Part shown: positions 43,200-55,783 of the stretch, in pieces
Layout: each line of letters opens with the position of its first letter
Numbering within the stretch: the first letter of the stretch is position 1
Source of the DNA: Hypomyces perniciosus
Taxonomy: Eukaryota > Ascomycota > Sordariomycetes > Hypocreales > Hypocreaceae
Direction of reading: 5' to 3'
Assembly: GCA_008477525.1 (NCBI GenBank)
Contig: SPDT01000006.1
Span: forward strand, 2,507,501-2,571,500
Length of the DNA stretch: 64,000 nt
Notes under the pieces: model-generated
Database searches by the model: none
What the model was told of the DNA's origin: nothing
Seen by the model: only the letters and a program-made list of their open reading frames with translations
Translations under genes and position numbers: made by a program

Positions 43200-46100
43200 A
43201 TGACCACCAGCCAATCTGCTGCTGTCGTCGCCAACAGCAGCTCACAGTCACCTCTGGCCACGGCAGAACACGACCCTGATCCAGCCAACGGGAACGATCG
43301 AGACGCTGACGTGGGCCTGGATTGCGTCGGCGAGCTCCAGCAGGACCTCCAGCAGGACCAGACCACGGATCAGACCCAAGGCCACGATGCAGGTGACCAG
43401 GTTGTGAATATCGCGGACGTCTCCAGCGAATCCACCGCACCTCTGCCATCTGCTTCCGACACAGCCTTCGCCCCTTCAGAAGCTTCTGCCTCGCCCACTC
43501 CATCATCTACGGCTGATCTTGACCATCACCGCATCGACATCGGCGACGCGATTGCAATTGATCCTTCTCGCTTGACCCGCCGCAACACCAGAAGCTGTAG
43601 CAGCCTCAATCCTCGTTCCCATCCTGCGATCAGCCCCGCCGTCCAAGCTTCTGCTGCAGAGCACGAAGGCCCTCCCTCTGCTATTCGAAAAACCTCGCCT
43701 GGCTTAGCTGCTCGCCTGAAGGCCTTGGGCTTCGGCACTGCCAAAAAGCCTACCCTCAGCCCGCCGCCTGCCGATACTGTCGGTCGACTAAACGAAGAGC
43801 AGCTCCGCCAGCTTGACCAGAAGCATCAGGCCGGCTCCATCAACGCCGTCATCGCCCGGCGCGGTCGTCCTTGGAGAGGCGCCGGCGCCTCCCCTTCGCT
43901 TCACAAGTCGACCAGTCAGCCGAGCCTTTCTACGACTTCCAACGTCCTCGCTGACTCGCCCCAATTGCCCGAGGTCCAAACGCCCGAGCCACTGGCTATG
44001 GATACACTGGATACACAAAAGTATCGGCTGCCCGATCATACCAACGGCAATGGCACCAAAGTAACATTAGAGACCCGACGCGAACACCTCGAACGCAATA
44101 CGCTCCCTCCGTTCGCTCATTATCCCTCATCACCCCCTCCGCCAACCCCTCCGCCAAAGGATGTACCGCCCTCTGCATTCTCGCCTCCGGTAACGTCGCC
44201 TCCAGCAACCTCGCCCCCAGCGGTGACATCGCCCAGTGACTTTATTCCTGGTCTCAACTCGTATTTCACCCCTGGCCATAACCGACCCGGCTCCATCTAC
44301 ACGCTCTCTCGTGCCTCCTTTGCCAATCAGCTCGCTCAATTAACCTCGCTTCAGCTGCCCGATGCCGAGTCTCTGTCCAGCAAAGTATCCGCCATCCCGA
44401 CAGCTCAGGTAGCTACAAGGGCCCTCATCAATGCCGCGGAGCAAATCCGCAGCTGGATTTCCAAAGCTCAAGAAGTCATCGGCGGTCTGGATAGTGATGA
44501 TGATGTGGAATGGGCTGCTGCCGGTGGCCGCGAGGGCCTGGAAGACGTCGAGAACGCCATTGTTCGTTTTGAAGACCTTATCAATGCCTATGTCGGCGCT
44601 ATCGAGGAGCTACAGAGTCGAGGCGACATCTCAAGTGTTGCCGCCGACGATTTAAGACGAGCAGTTGCCCAGATGGACACCATTGTTGAAGAATGGGCCA
44701 AGATCAAAAGGGCACTGCACAATGTCCGAGCCCAAGTGGAAATTGCCATGGAATGGGAGGAGTTGTGGAACAACGTATTAGGAGATATTCAGGGCGAGAT
44801 GGACGAGCTCTCCCGATTAGTCTTTGAGATGGAGGAGCGTCGTCATAAGGGTCTTGCTGTCGCTGCCGGTGGCGATGGCGTAGACATTGGTGATCTAGAG
44901 ACCATCGTGGAGGATGGTCCGGTCTCTAGCTCGCGACTGCAGCCCCCTAATCGCTTCAGTTTATCTGGCCTTCCAATAAGTCCCGGTTCGCCAAACACAT
45001 CTACTCTTTCGCAAGATGACTCAAGCCTCCTGGCTCTCTTCGCTAGGATGCAACCCCTGAGGGCATCGTTGGACTTTCTACCCATGCGCTTATCAGTTTT
45101 CGAAACAAGGGCCGAGAAGTCATTCCCTACCGCATGCGAGGAGTTGGAGATGCGCCGCGAGGGTTTGGATGCGAGCTACAAGAAGTTGGAGAAGGACGCC
45201 GAGTCTCTACGCAAGGAGCTGGGTGAGGATCGGTGGGTCATCGTCTTCCGCGGTGCGGGACGGCAGGCCCAGAAAATGCACGAATCTGTCGAACGGTCCC
45301 TTCACAAGCTCAAGGATGCTATTGATGCCGGCATGCACCTTACCAACCAGCCCTCAGTCTTGAAGAAGATAGAGAGCTATGAGGCCAAAAAGACACACTA
45401 TGGGCCGGCCATAGAGCGAGTCTTGTCCATTATCGACAGGGGCGTCCAGGATCGCCTGACCGTCAACGGTGAGATTTTGCGTCTTCACGCGGAGATGCAA
45501 TCTCGTTGGGAGTCACTGAAACATCAAATCAAAGAGATGGATATGCTCCTTGACGATATGCAAGCAGATAACAAGGGCCAGCAATTGCGGGATTCCATAT
45601 CAAGCATGCTCTCCAATGATAGGTCGACTACTGGAAGCGGACGAGAAACGCCAGGTAGCTCTCCGCCGTCGTCGGTGATAATGTCAAGTCTCGGCTTCGA
45701 ACCCCATACGCCTGTTGCAAAGCAAAACAAGGCCCGATCTCCGAATGTGAATAGTGCCGGCTCTCAGTCCGCCAACAGGAGACACTCGTCGCTGCCAGCA
45801 CCTGCCTCTAAATTTGCGAGGAAGCCAGTGTCGCGTCTTTCAACCATTGCCAGCTCGTCTGTACACTCTCCCGCCGCCTCCGACACAGCTCAACGTCCTA
45901 CCTCTACATTCATCAACCGACCTCGATGGAGCAGCGCGACGAATGTCTCCGATGTCGATACTGGTCACAACTTCAAGCCTCTCAGTCTAACCACACCGAG
46001 TCCGTACGTAAGGACACCCAACACCCAAAGATCGGCTTCATCCATCACGCCCTCATCTGGGGGCTCTAAGCTGCCCACTCTCCGAAGCTCGCTCACCCGC

Positions 46101-46478
46101 GCCAATTCTGAATCCCCCAAGGCCGAAGGACCGTCTCCAAGAATGGGCCACTCCCGACTCTCATTCCGTGAGCGCTTGGCTTCTCCCGGCCCTTACTCTC
46201 AGTTAGCCTTGCAGAAGCAACGATCGGTTTCATCAAATCGTCGCGCCACCCTTCAGCACTCCACGTCCAACTCAACTACGGGCGAAAGTCAAGGCAGCCG
46301 CCCGGGCAGTTCACTTGCCTCCTCCCGCCGTAGCTTGTTGCCGCATATGTCCATGAGCAAGAAGGATGCTACCCGGGGAACAAGTCCCCTTCCTGGTTTC
46401 GGTCGCTTCTCTTCACGGAAGGATAGCGACGGTGACCCGGCCGAACCCAAAGACCTCAAGCCACGATGGCGGTTTTGA
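43200..46478 (+). CDS. KAR9: Kar9 family spindle-positioning protein
   Basis: Single exon, 1092 aa. The central helical region (about 370-800) matches my memory of the Kar9 domain: ATRALINAAEQIRSWISKAQ, EVIGGLDSDDDVEWAAAGGR, ALHNVRAQVEIAMEWEELWN and VIVFRGAGRQAQKMHESVE. The C-terminal 300 residues are Ser/Thr/Pro/Arg-rich and disordered, typical of microtubule-tip binding. It contains candidate EB1-binding motifs SAIP (about 396) and SKLP (about 955). The N-terminal 350 residues are also disordered with a long poly-Pro/Ser region (PPPPTPPPKD). Kar9 links EB1/Bim1 on astral microtubule tips to myosin and guides nuclear migration. The start at 43200 follows a possible leader intron acceptor. 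Confidence 0.88.
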   Translation: MTTSQSAAVVANSSSQSPLATAEHDPDPANGNDRDADVGLDCVGELQQDLQQDQTTDQTQGHDAGDQVVNIADVSSESTAPLPSASDTAFAPSEASASPTPSSTADLDHHRIDIGDAIAIDPSRLTRRNTRSCSSLNPRSHPAISPAVQASAAEHEGPPSAIRKTSPGLAARLKALGFGTAKKPTLSPPPADTVGRLNEEQLRQLDQKHQAGSINAVIARRGRPWRGAGASPSLHKSTSQPSLSTTSNVLADSPQLPEVQTPEPLAMDTLDTQKYRLPDHTNGNGTKVTLETRREHLERNTLPPFAHYPSSPPPPTPPPKDVPPSAFSPPVTSPPATSPPAVTSPSDFIPGLNSYFTPGHNRPGSIYTLSRASFANQLAQLTSLQLPDAESLSSKVSAIPTAQVATRALINAAEQIRSWISKAQEVIGGLDSDDDVEWAAAGGREGLEDVENAIVRFEDLINAYVGAIEELQSRGDISSVAADDLRRAVAQMDTIVEEWAKIKRALHNVRAQVEIAMEWEELWNNVLGDIQGEMDELSRLVFEMEERRHKGLAVAAGGDGVDIGDLETIVEDGPVSSSRLQPPNRFSLSGLPISPGSPNTSTLSQDDSSLLALFARMQPLRASLDFLPMRLSVFETRAEKSFPTACEELEMRREGLDASYKKLEKDAESLRKELGEDRWVIVFRGAGRQAQKMHESVERSLHKLKDAIDAGMHLTNQPSVLKKIESYEAKKTHYGPAIERVLSIIDRGVQDRLTVNGEILRLHAEMQSRWESLKHQIKEMDMLLDDMQADNKGQQLRDSISSMLSNDRSTTGSGRETPGSSPPSSVIMSSLGFEPHTPVAKQNKARSPNVNSAGSQSANRRHSSLPAPASKFARKPVSRLSTIASSSVHSPAASDTAQRPTSTFINRPRWSSATNVSDVDTGHNFKPLSLTTPSPYVRTPNTQRSASSITPSSGGSKLPTLRSSLTRANSESPKAEGPSPRMGHSRLSFRERLASPGPYSQLALQKQRSVSSNRRATLQHSTSNSTTGESQGSRPGSSLASSRRSLLPHMSMSKKDATRGTSPLPGFGRFSSRKDSDGDPAEPKDLKPRWRF

Positions 46479-47321
46479 GCCATTATTCATTTTTGTACAC
46501 ATTTACTGATCTGGAGAGAGGTTATTTTTGTTTCTTCTTGGGGACAATTCCCTAATTTCGTAACTCATCACTTGAGATACGAATGTTTTTTGACTGGCTC
46601 AGGAGCGGTGGAGCCTGGCATGCCACTCATGCTGACTTTTTTTGCTGTTTTGTTCTCATAGCGTGGCGCAACTGGTTAGGGGAGCGATACTCGGACGATG
46701 GAGTTACATGGAGTGACACTGTGTCAATGGCCTTTGATATGTCAAGAACTTTGCTTCGCGCCATCGAATTCCAACCGCTCATTCTCTCTTTTTCGTATTG
46801 CTTGTTTTCGTCTATGTGCTGCCAAATGGGGAGAGGAACCGCCTTGTACACTTGGGCGGAAGGTAGGGCATGAAAGAATGACAGAGAATGCTGACCAACG
46901 TTTATGGGAGGAGGAATTTTCGTTATACCCTTAAGTCGATAACGTAGATGGGTAGCTTGCCACCAATCTTTCTCATGGTCGTACAGGAGAATTTAAAGCA
47001 TTACGTGACGTTTTACGTGGTGATTTGGGTGACATGTATTCACATTTATACATACATGTGCTCTTATTTGACGTATCTATACTTCTAAGGCTATGCTATG
47101 CAGGTATTCGAAATGCTGTAACGCCAGTTGCCTCATCACACAATGCCAGATCAACCAGCCCGACCCCAGTGCATACTGTCGGAAGAGGCGATGGCGTTCC
47201 TTAAAGCTGGACGGATGGGGGGGAGGGCTGTATTCGCCCACTCATTACTCCTCATATCTTCGTACAAATCAATGTCTTTTGATTCTCTTTGAAATAGATG
47301 CCGAAATCCAACACCGTCATA
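46479..47321. other. Convergent 3' region, KAR9 to RecQ
   Basis: About 840 bp between converging stops, T-rich on the left. No gene or RNA recognised. Confidence 0.5.
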
Positions 47322-50300
47322 TCATAGCGGCATCAAGCCAATACCACCGCCGGACTTCTTGACTATTTTCCTATCTCGCTTGGAATCGCCTGCGCTACCC
47401 CCTGTAGAGGATCTTGATGTTGATGCTGTTGCCGCAGAGGCACTGGCTTTCCTCCCAGCGCCGCTGGCTTTGCGCTTTGTAACACCGCTTGCGCCGCCTT
47501 TCTTTGGCCATTTCTTGCCCCCAGAGAACTTCCTGCCGCCTCGGCTGCTGCTGTACGAGGACCTCGATCTGGATGGGCCGGACTGGCTACCGCTACCCAA
47601 GTTCTGCAATCGTTCGTGAAACGCTTGTACGTCAGCCCTTGGCTTGGGAGTGAAATAGTGAGAATCCTGTTCTGCAACCCCCTCATCCGCGCCCTCGTCA
47701 TCATCATCAAACTCAAGATCAGAGCTGATCAAGTCCACAATCTCTTGGTCCTGGTCGGAAGCCGGCGTCTTAGTGACTTGAGCACCAATCATTTCCAGAT
47801 ACATCTGGTGGTGTCTCTCCAAAACGGTCAGAATTTTCGAACCGATTTGCTCAACTCTCATGTAATCAATACCAGGAATGCGACTCATCCGATCGATCGA
47901 AACTGTCCAGTTGATAGCCATCTGCTGGAAATCAACTACACTGAAGATCGGCTTTCTCACCCCCCATCTATTGCGGATCCGTTCTTCGAGTTGGCGGGCT
48001 TCCTGCACAAACGCATCTACTATGTCTTGGTGGATTTCCGACAGGTCTTTAAGTTCGCGCTCGCTCGGTATGGGCGTGGGCGGCCGTTTTCTCGGCGTAG
48101 GCTTTGAGGCAGGCTTTGCAGGGCGATGTTGAGGTAATGGGTCGAATGTGCTGTCGTCAACTTCTTCCGCTTCCTGGTCCTCCTCTGCCTCTCCGTCCGA
48201 CACCACAAATCCATTTTTTGCATAACCATTTGACGTTGTAGGGAAATTAGCCTCCTCGAAATGGGCTTCATCTTCACTTTCCACCACTCTTGTTCTGGTT
48301 TTGCGTCTGTTCACCGGCGATGAGACGTACGTAGATTGCATATCAAGGGTGGTTTGTTCTTTGGATTTCTTTCCACCCTTTTTGGCGGTCTTCTTGGCTT
48401 TCGGCTGGTTCGTGCTCGCATCCGAAACCTGGATAGTGAGCATGAGTTTCCGTCGTCCCAACAGAAACTCTTGGGCAGTTGGCCCAATCTGAAGATATTG
48501 AATAGCAACTCCATGATTCCCAACGACATTGTTTTCGTCAAAGCCCTTCTCGGCTGATAGTCGATCAATGACTCGCACCACCTCGTGCTTCTTCATTCTA
48601 GCGGCAAGGCCATAATACTCCTCAGAATTTTGTGCTTGGCGATCGGGATACTTCTTTCCAAGCAGGATATCTGCGCATTGATTGGCTGTAACCCTCCACT
48701 GCTTTTGGACGACGTTTATGGCAGCAATGGCAATCTCTGAGAAATCTTGCTGCTCAAAAACCATCCCAGACTGGCAGTTGTCACAGGTCTTCTGACACTG
48801 TGACGGATTGAAGTCTTCTCCGAAATATCGTAGGACCTCTGTGCGTCGACAATCTGCCTTGTTGTCGCAAAACGCAGTCACGCGGTTCAACATGACCATC
48901 TGCCTTTCCTTCTGCTCTTGGCTACCCTCTCCGTCTTTGATCAGGCTTTTTAGGACTCTTATATCCCCCTTGCCGTAAAAGAGGATGCAGTCGGAGGGCT
49001 TCCCATCCCTGCCAGCACGCCCCGTCTCCTGGTAATAGCCCTCAAGGCTCTTTGGGATACCATGATGGATGACAAACCTCACATCAGGCTTATCAATTCC
49101 CATGCCGAAGGCAATTGTGGCTACCACAACTTTCACCTGCCCTTTCTGCCAAGAAGTCTGGACCTCAGTTTTATCCTCGGGCGGCATCATGGCATGGTAA
49201 TGACGAGCAGCAATACCGTGGTCCGATAGTTTCTGAGCGACTTCTTCCGCCTGCTTCCGAGAAATGGTAAAAACAATGCCAGTGAGATTCGGATATTTCG
49301 AGTTGATTAGAGAAGCGATGTTCTGTGTTGCGGCGGCATGTGTGGATTTCGATCGGACTTCATAGTATAAATTTGGGCGATTAAAGCTCTGCGAGAAGAC
49401 CTTGCAACTGGTCATTCCGAGGTTGTGTTTAATGTCTACAATGACATTCCGGGTCGCCGTAGCTGTAAGGGCCATGACAGGAACTTCTGGAAACTTCAAG
49501 CGAACTTGGCCAAGGGACTTGTAATCAGGCCGAAAGTCATGACCCCACTGGCTCACACAGTGAGCCTCATCAATGACAAGGCGAGCAAACTTGCCTCTTC
49601 GGTACAAGGTGTCCAGCCCTTCGAGGAATTGTGAGCTTTTGCTAACCATTTCTGGTGTAACATAGAGAAGTTCAATAAAATGCTCCGGACTGCGTTCACT
49701 GAATACCGACATGACCTGTCGCTTGTACTCCCTTGAGCACGAACCGTTGAATGCCACAGCTTGGATCCCTAGGGCTTTCATATGGTCGACTTGATCCTCC
49801 ATTAAACTGAGCAGAGGGGATACCACAATAGTAACACCCCGTGTTTTGCCGGTCTTGATCACGGCAGGAAGCTGGTAACAAAGAGATTTGCCGCCACCCG
49901 TTGGCATCAAAACAAATGCATCTTCGCCAGCCAACGTGGCGTTGATAGCTTCCAGCTGGTTGTGACGGAATCCCTTCATTCTGAACCGATCTTTCAGCGT
50001 CTTCTGGACATCCGGAGACCACGGGTGCCTCATGAGTTCTGGTGGTATTCTCGTTTGCGAGGAATCTGGGGGAGCATGCCTCTTTGGGAGCTGTCTTGTC
50101 CTTGGCGTGGGCACAGCATTTCCAGATGTCTCTGAGAAGACCCTTCGCGACTCCAGTGATGCTCCGCCCAAGGACTGGCGGACTTCATAGTCCTGAGCAA
50201 ATGCTAGCATTTCAGCATCGTCGCTAAAGTCGCTGAATTCATTGACAGCACGGTGAGAACGACTCTTTGAGGGAGTTTTGCGAGATTCTGTTTGCGCGGC

Positions 50301-52548
50301 TCTCTTGTTCAATTTGGGCAATGGTTGTATTTCAAAATCATCAATATCTGAGAACAAATCATCCTCAGCATCTAGGTCATGGTTCATGGTCGTGTAAAGC
50401 TGGGCCGGCTTTGCTGAAGATGCTTGGGCTTGTCTAGTAGACCTGGAAACCGATGATGCCTCTCTTGGAAATAGTGCGCATGGTGAATTTTGATCCTCCT
50501 GGGAGAGTAAGCCGCTCCCTGGTGGTAATTTGCGTGCCGAAATCGGTTCGTTCCAAAGTTGTGAACGACTTGGCTCAGGAAGCTGTGTTTGATGCACAAC
50601 CTGTGTCCCAGCGGTCAGAATAAACGGGCTTTCCCTTGAGCTCCGTGACATGTCCACTATGCTGCCGTGGCCAGCCTGGGTTCCAAGCACGACAACATTT
50701 TCATTTCTTGAACTTGAGACTGGGACCGCCAGAGTCTCTAAAAGACTGGCCTCATCAAGACCGGCATCTGACAGAGCTTGAAGGAGATCCTGCTCTCTTT
50801 GTTGGACTTGATCCGTGATTTCGTCCAAACGAAGCTCATCCTCATCCGTATCGACACCATTTGCATACGATTGGGCAATCTGTTGTGCTAGAGCCTCTCG
50901 CCGCTCACAGAGCGACTTGTATGATTCAACCGAACTATCGAGTTCTTGGATCATCTTGTGCTGCTGTATGAGCCGCTCCTTCTCTGCCTTGATTTCATTA
51001 CGTTTGTCCTTCGGCAATCGGTCATTTATGGCGCGCATAAAATTCCGGTCATTCTCCTGGATTTGATTATCCAAATATTCGCATCTTCTCTTCAACAGTT
51101 GTGGATTTGTCGAGATATGGAATAAGAGCCTTGGCGTTTGGCTAGATGGAGTGAATGGTTGGTCAGGGAGATCAATGTCGTCGATATTATCTGCGGTACT
51201 TGTGCTTTCGGTCACAGACATGGCGTGACCTGGAGTAACAACAGCTCCAGCCTGCAGTCGTCGAAGTGGCGAGACCGGGACCCTATGTGAATGCCTGGGC
51301 GATAGAGGTAAATCATCAACGTCCAAAATGAACTCATCCCCATTCAGATTAGTGGGGAGCTCTCCTAGACGACTGGTCGAAACAATGCGAGAAGGAGGTG
51401 TCACAAATTCATCATCGGAATCTGGGATAATGAAATCATCTGCTCGAGACTTTCCAGACCGGTGTATTGCCGGGTTGGATTTCCCGGAAGATACAGGAGG
51501 TTCGATAGTGACTTTGGCCTTCTTCCGACTTTCAGGAATGCTGGAGGTAGGGTCATCCTTCAGGGGTGTCTGTTTGACAGGGGAGTGCGTCTTCCGACTA
51601 GCCGCTTGTCTCGATGGCGATGATGAGTTATTGAAGGCAGCTTTGGAAGATCCTATTCTCACACTATTCGGGGTTTTAGCCATCATATCACGTACTTGTC
51701 GTGACTTTGTTGCTGATCGGCGACCTGGAGTCGGGGCAGGGGGGGCGGTTCCCAACAACTGATACACATCAGGGAACTGGGTATCATGATTGATATCGGC
51801 TTTGCTGATCTCAATGCTCTTTCTCTTCTTAGCCCTGGAAGGTGGCGCTTCCCAGGATGCGTCCTTTTCAGACCATAATCTAACCTCGTTTCCAAATTGT
51901 AGAGATTCGACAGACATGCTGGTAGTTTCAGTCAAATCCACACATTCCAAGTCTTCGGCGTCGAAATCCGCCATATCGATGCCGAAATCCGGAGATGAGG
52001 CATGGCGCTGTGGGATGGATTTGGACGGAGTTGCATGTCGTTTTATTCTCGAGGATTTCGGAGTCGCTACAGATGTTGGGTTAGGATTAATCAAACCTAT
52101 TGACGGCGTCCCATTTGGAACACTCACCAATCGCATTGAGGGGTTGGTCAAGCCGCTGCCTTGATCGGCCATCTCCTGTCACTGGAGGAGTGGGAAGCCG
52201 GTCATGTTGCGAAACGAGTAGCGATTTCTTCGGTTTCGTGGAGGAGGTCAAACGCCCCATGCTGTCGTCCTCCAATATTACCACTTCCGTATCCTGAAGA
52301 CCACCCCCCCTCCCCGTGAGGCCATTGATACTCCTAGACTCTTGTATTTGTCTACCTTTCCTGTCCCTCAGAGTCGATCTAGCTGTCGGTTGGCTAGAAT
52401 TGTCCGCGGAAAACTCCACGGATTGCGATTGGGATAAATGGAGTGAGGACGAGTCGCTAGGATCGGGAAATTCTTGAACGGGAGGCTTGGACGACGCGGT
52501 GTTTTGCAATAACCAGGTGATGTGGTCGGAGAGATTATTTCGAGTCAT
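47322..52548 (-). CDS. SGS1: RecQ helicase, BLM/Sgs1/QDE-3 type
   Basis: Two exons, 52548-52128 and 52066-47322, with a 61-nt intron (GTGAGT...CCTAAC...TGTAG) that joins NAI to ATPKSS in phase 1; 1721 aa. The first exon opens with [15 protein letters not shown], the N-terminus I recall for filamentous-fungal Sgs1/QDE-3 proteins, expected to contact Top3-Rmi1. After a long acidic, Ser-rich region come helicase motifs: Walker [16 protein letters not shown] (about 860), DEAH box [15 protein letters not shown] (about 972), and [19 protein letters not shown] with [11 protein letters not shown] zinc/RQC region (CQKTCDNCQ, about 1228) and an HRDC domain (about 1478-1557) follow. It resolves recombination intermediates; in Neurospora QDE-3 also acts in quelling. 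Motifs are intact. Confidence 0.95.
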
Positions 52549-53920
52549 GAAGGCGGCTTGTGAGTGCCAGATCGTCGCGCATCTGGGATTCCGGCCAACA
52601 TTGAAACCAATGCCTCGTTAACAGGGGGGTCCTGAAGTTGGTTCGTTATCGTATTCCATCTGGTGAACCCATTAATGCGGCGGAGGTGTTTTCCACGCGT
52701 AACGCGTCGTGTTGGTTAATCAGCAGATGCGAGGGCACGTGAGCCTGTGGGACCCCCTCCTACCTGCCTTGCTGCCTTTGGCGTCAGGCCCCACAACCCA
52801 TGCCTTGCCTCCTGTAATCCATCAAAGTCGGCAAGTCGGGAAATATCAATCAAGACTGATTGGACTGGGATATCTAGGCTTGGCCTCAAAGACAGGTTAT
52901 ACGTGCTTGTATGCTTTTTACAAGAGAAACTGTGCTTAACAAAGCGTGGGTGAGCGGCAAGTTTCTGGAGGTGTTGGGTGCAGTGCTGAGCCACCACCAT
53001 CACCAGCCAATTCAGCCAACGGTCTCCCGATTTTCCAACTCTACTATCCGAAGTTGATGTCTTGATGTGCGCGTTGTGATGAACACTGCCTTATTACCAT
53101 GTTATTGGCCAAGTGACATGGCCTCCTACAGAATTTGCGAGAGAAAGAAGGGAAAAGATTACAGCATGGCATGGCCACATACAAGCATTGAACCTTGACT
53201 ATGAAGCCGCTCTCCCTCCTAATGTGTATGACATCCACGTGTTCGGCTATTCATGGAGCATCTATGCATGTCAGCCAATCGCGGTCCTTCTCTTCCAGCA
53301 TTTGGAATGTTTAACTCAGAATTATTCTTTTTCGGAGTGAAGATATCAAGTATCTACCGTTGCGCTGACACCACCCTACAGTGCAGTGGTGGTCTCATGT
53401 TTGATAAAGATCTCCCAGACGAATCAATCAAGTTCTGCATCCAAGCTTAATACTAACTCCATACTAATCCTATCGCTTCACCTTTATATAGGTAGAAGAC
53501 GGTGAAGCTGACAGGAACGATCGGTTGTCGGCGGCATCGGTGGGTCTGGATCTTGATCCGTCTTCGGTCTGCCGGCTGCCGGCCGGGACCCACTCCGGAT
53601 ACGGGAGGTGAGCGGGAATAATTGGCCCGGCATAAGTTTGCGCTTTACGCTCCTTTAAGCGCCACTGTGTATAACTATCTTTGACTTGCAACGTCCATGG
53701 CCCGGCAGTTGTCAATTTTTCTGCCGTCCTTGAACGGCTGTCGGTTACGTCTCCATCCAGGTGCGAGTAGATGCCATGGACTTATTTTGCAGCCCTAGTA
53801 TTAAACCCTCGTCTGTCCCTGCTAGCAACCTATTGTAATTTTCAGTCATTGACTTCATCTAATCCTATCTCTTCATATCAAGGTTACTCTGTGTCACATA
53901 TCGGGATCCCAAGGCTCAAA
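52549..53920. promoter_or_regulatory. Divergent region, RecQ to DUF1275 gene
   Basis: 1.37 kb, no gene supported. CCAAT (52607-52611) and CACGTG (52736-52741) lie near the RecQ start. A GC-rich block with many CGG triplets (about 53515-53600) could bind Zn2Cys6 factors. An 81-codon open frame on the minus strand (53470-53715) overlaps this block and is not convincing. Confidence 0.4.
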
Positions 53921-54816
53921 ATGCCCACACTAGAACAAAAGCCCCCTGTTTCTCAGGATACCAGCCCAGAGAGCTCTATCCATGATGGGCAAGAGACTCC
54001 ACAACATACGGAGAAAATAGGGAGCAATCGATTCATCAGTCATCTTACACAAGACGTCCGCACGTCATCTTTTGCAGAGCTCCAGCTTCTGCTTTTGACC
54101 TTATGTACAGGCATTCAAGGTGAGAAAGCTTGTTAGTGACGATTCGTCATTTTCAAACGACTAAAAATGTTATTTGTCAAGATGCCACCACATTTCCCGA
54201 TTACCACTGCTTTGCTTCCAACCAGACGGGTAATACTGTCTTTCTGTGCGTGGCACTCATCTTGCCACGACTAGATGGCGACATGTTCTATACTTCCAAC
54301 ATCGGCACAGCATTGGGGCTATTTCTCGGCGCAGGATGGTTGACTGGCCAGTTAGGCCATATCGTGGGACCTCGACAAAGATGGTGGCTCATTCTTTGCA
54401 ATCTTTTCCAAACAAGTCTCATCTTTGGCGCTGCTGCCGTGCAATATCGGTACGGTGTCAAGGGTCACGGTTCAAGGGCTATCGCCGTCATAGGTCTGCT
54501 CGCATCCGCCGCTGGCAGTCAAGTTGTGCAGTCACGAAGTCTGTCCGCAACTGAGATCAGTACGGCCATGGCGACGGCAGCATGGGTAGACTTGATGATT
54601 GACCAGAAACTTTTTGTTGTGAACAACCGCCCCCGGACGAGACGAGTGATGTTTCTCCTAGCGCTCGTTGCCGGGTCGATGCTTGGGGCTCTCATCTATC
54701 GAGAACTTGGCTCAGCAGCAGCCATAGCTGTTTCCGGAGGTGGAAAGCTTCTTGTGACACTGATGTACATCTTCTCTAGTGCTGAGAAGAAGAAGGTCAA
54801 TGAATCATCAGTCTGA
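53921..54816 (+). CDS. DUF1275 (YoaK-like) integral membrane protein
   Basis: Two exons, 53921-54119 and 54182-54816; 277 aa. The cytosolic N-terminus (about 45 residues) is polar and precedes LQLLLLTLCTGIQDATTFPD, the first membrane segment and family motif. SNQTGNTVFLCVAL is the second hallmark. Further hydrophobic spans are IGTALGLFLGAGWLTG, WLILCNLFQTSLIFGAAAV, AIAVIGLLASAAGSQVVQS and VMFLLALVAGSMLGALIY, about six in all. The family is widespread in bacteria and fungi; substrate unknown. The intron (54120-54181) ends in CAAG rather than YAG, but the conserved join GIQ-DATTFPDYHCF leaves no better choice. The frame is open 50 codons upstream of 53921, but this Met (AAAATGCCC) opens the conserved part. 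Confidence 0.87.
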
Positions 54817-55783
54817 GGGAAATTATTTGGTATTTCCACAGGGCGTTTATACAGGATTGGGAGTCGGCATGGGCAAAACAGACACATGATGCTAAATACG
54901 GAGTAGATAGCGTGCATTTAAACGGCATAGAATAAATAGACATGGGTCATTTTCGAATTCCAAAAGAGGGGCAATACTTCATATGCATGCACAAACGATC
55001 CTGCCTGCTTTCGAGGGAGCGGTCAAGGTAGTTCATCAACGGTTGTTCTGCAAAATTGGTATATGTGACAGTGATGGAGCTACTGCGTCCCAGCCATTGG
55101 ACATGGGTAGGCAGATTCTCCGCTCCGAACAGGCTCCAGGTGGAGATGGTTGGAGATGGCTGGACTTGGGCTGCTTAACGAGACAGACTCATCAGGCACC
55201 AGCACCCACTCTTTGCGGCTCTTCAGCCAAAGTCACGGGCTCTCGCGTGGTCTCGTTCCCTGTCCTTTAGGCAGAATTGCGCGCAAAGGCGCGTGAACGC
55301 GTCCATAGTATGTACTTCCTTCGTATGTATTACTCGTACATCGAATGCGGTTTCAGCTCGAGACGCCACCAAGAGACCGTTGGAATTACCCCGCTATAGG
55401 TGCTGATCTACTGGAGGTCTCCTCTCCTCTAGAGCCTCTGCTCCGTAGAGTCGTCTCTAGAGACGATGTGATCGAGCGGGGGCTTCTAAATCCTTCCACT
55501 TGGCGGCATGTCGCCGCAACTTCGAGTCTTCTCCTCTCGAATCGTTCGGGATATAAAACGGCTGTCGATTCCCGTCCTTAATTCTAAAAAGTGTCTTCAT
55601 ATTTCAGGCCGTGTGCGGTGTTCCTCTTCTTCTCACCATCATCATCGTCGTCGTCATCATTGTCTTTCCCCTCTTATTAGTAGCTGTTTCCATCAGACGA
55701 TTGCCCATCCAAGCTCTTCATTATTCCAACCTCTACTCGGTTGTAGATCAACTTCCTCGATTGCACCAGATCCACAAGCAGCC
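54817..55783. other. Spacer before the ankyrin gene
   Basis: About 970 bp with one TACGGAGTA copy (54897-54905) and a CT/CAT-rich leader (55615-55690). A frame in phase with the ankyrin gene runs from 55508, but the upstream 92 codons are low-complexity and probably leader. Confidence 0.45.

Noticed and set aside
53470..53715. 81-codon minus-strand frame in the RecQ-DUF1275 gap
   Set aside because: GC-rich block with many CGG triplets explains the openness; no family resemblance, and it lies in a likely promoter.
55508..55783. 92-codon N-terminal extension of the ankyrin protein
   Set aside because: Low-complexity Ser/His stretch from a CAT/CT-rich leader; the conserved-looking part begins at 55784.
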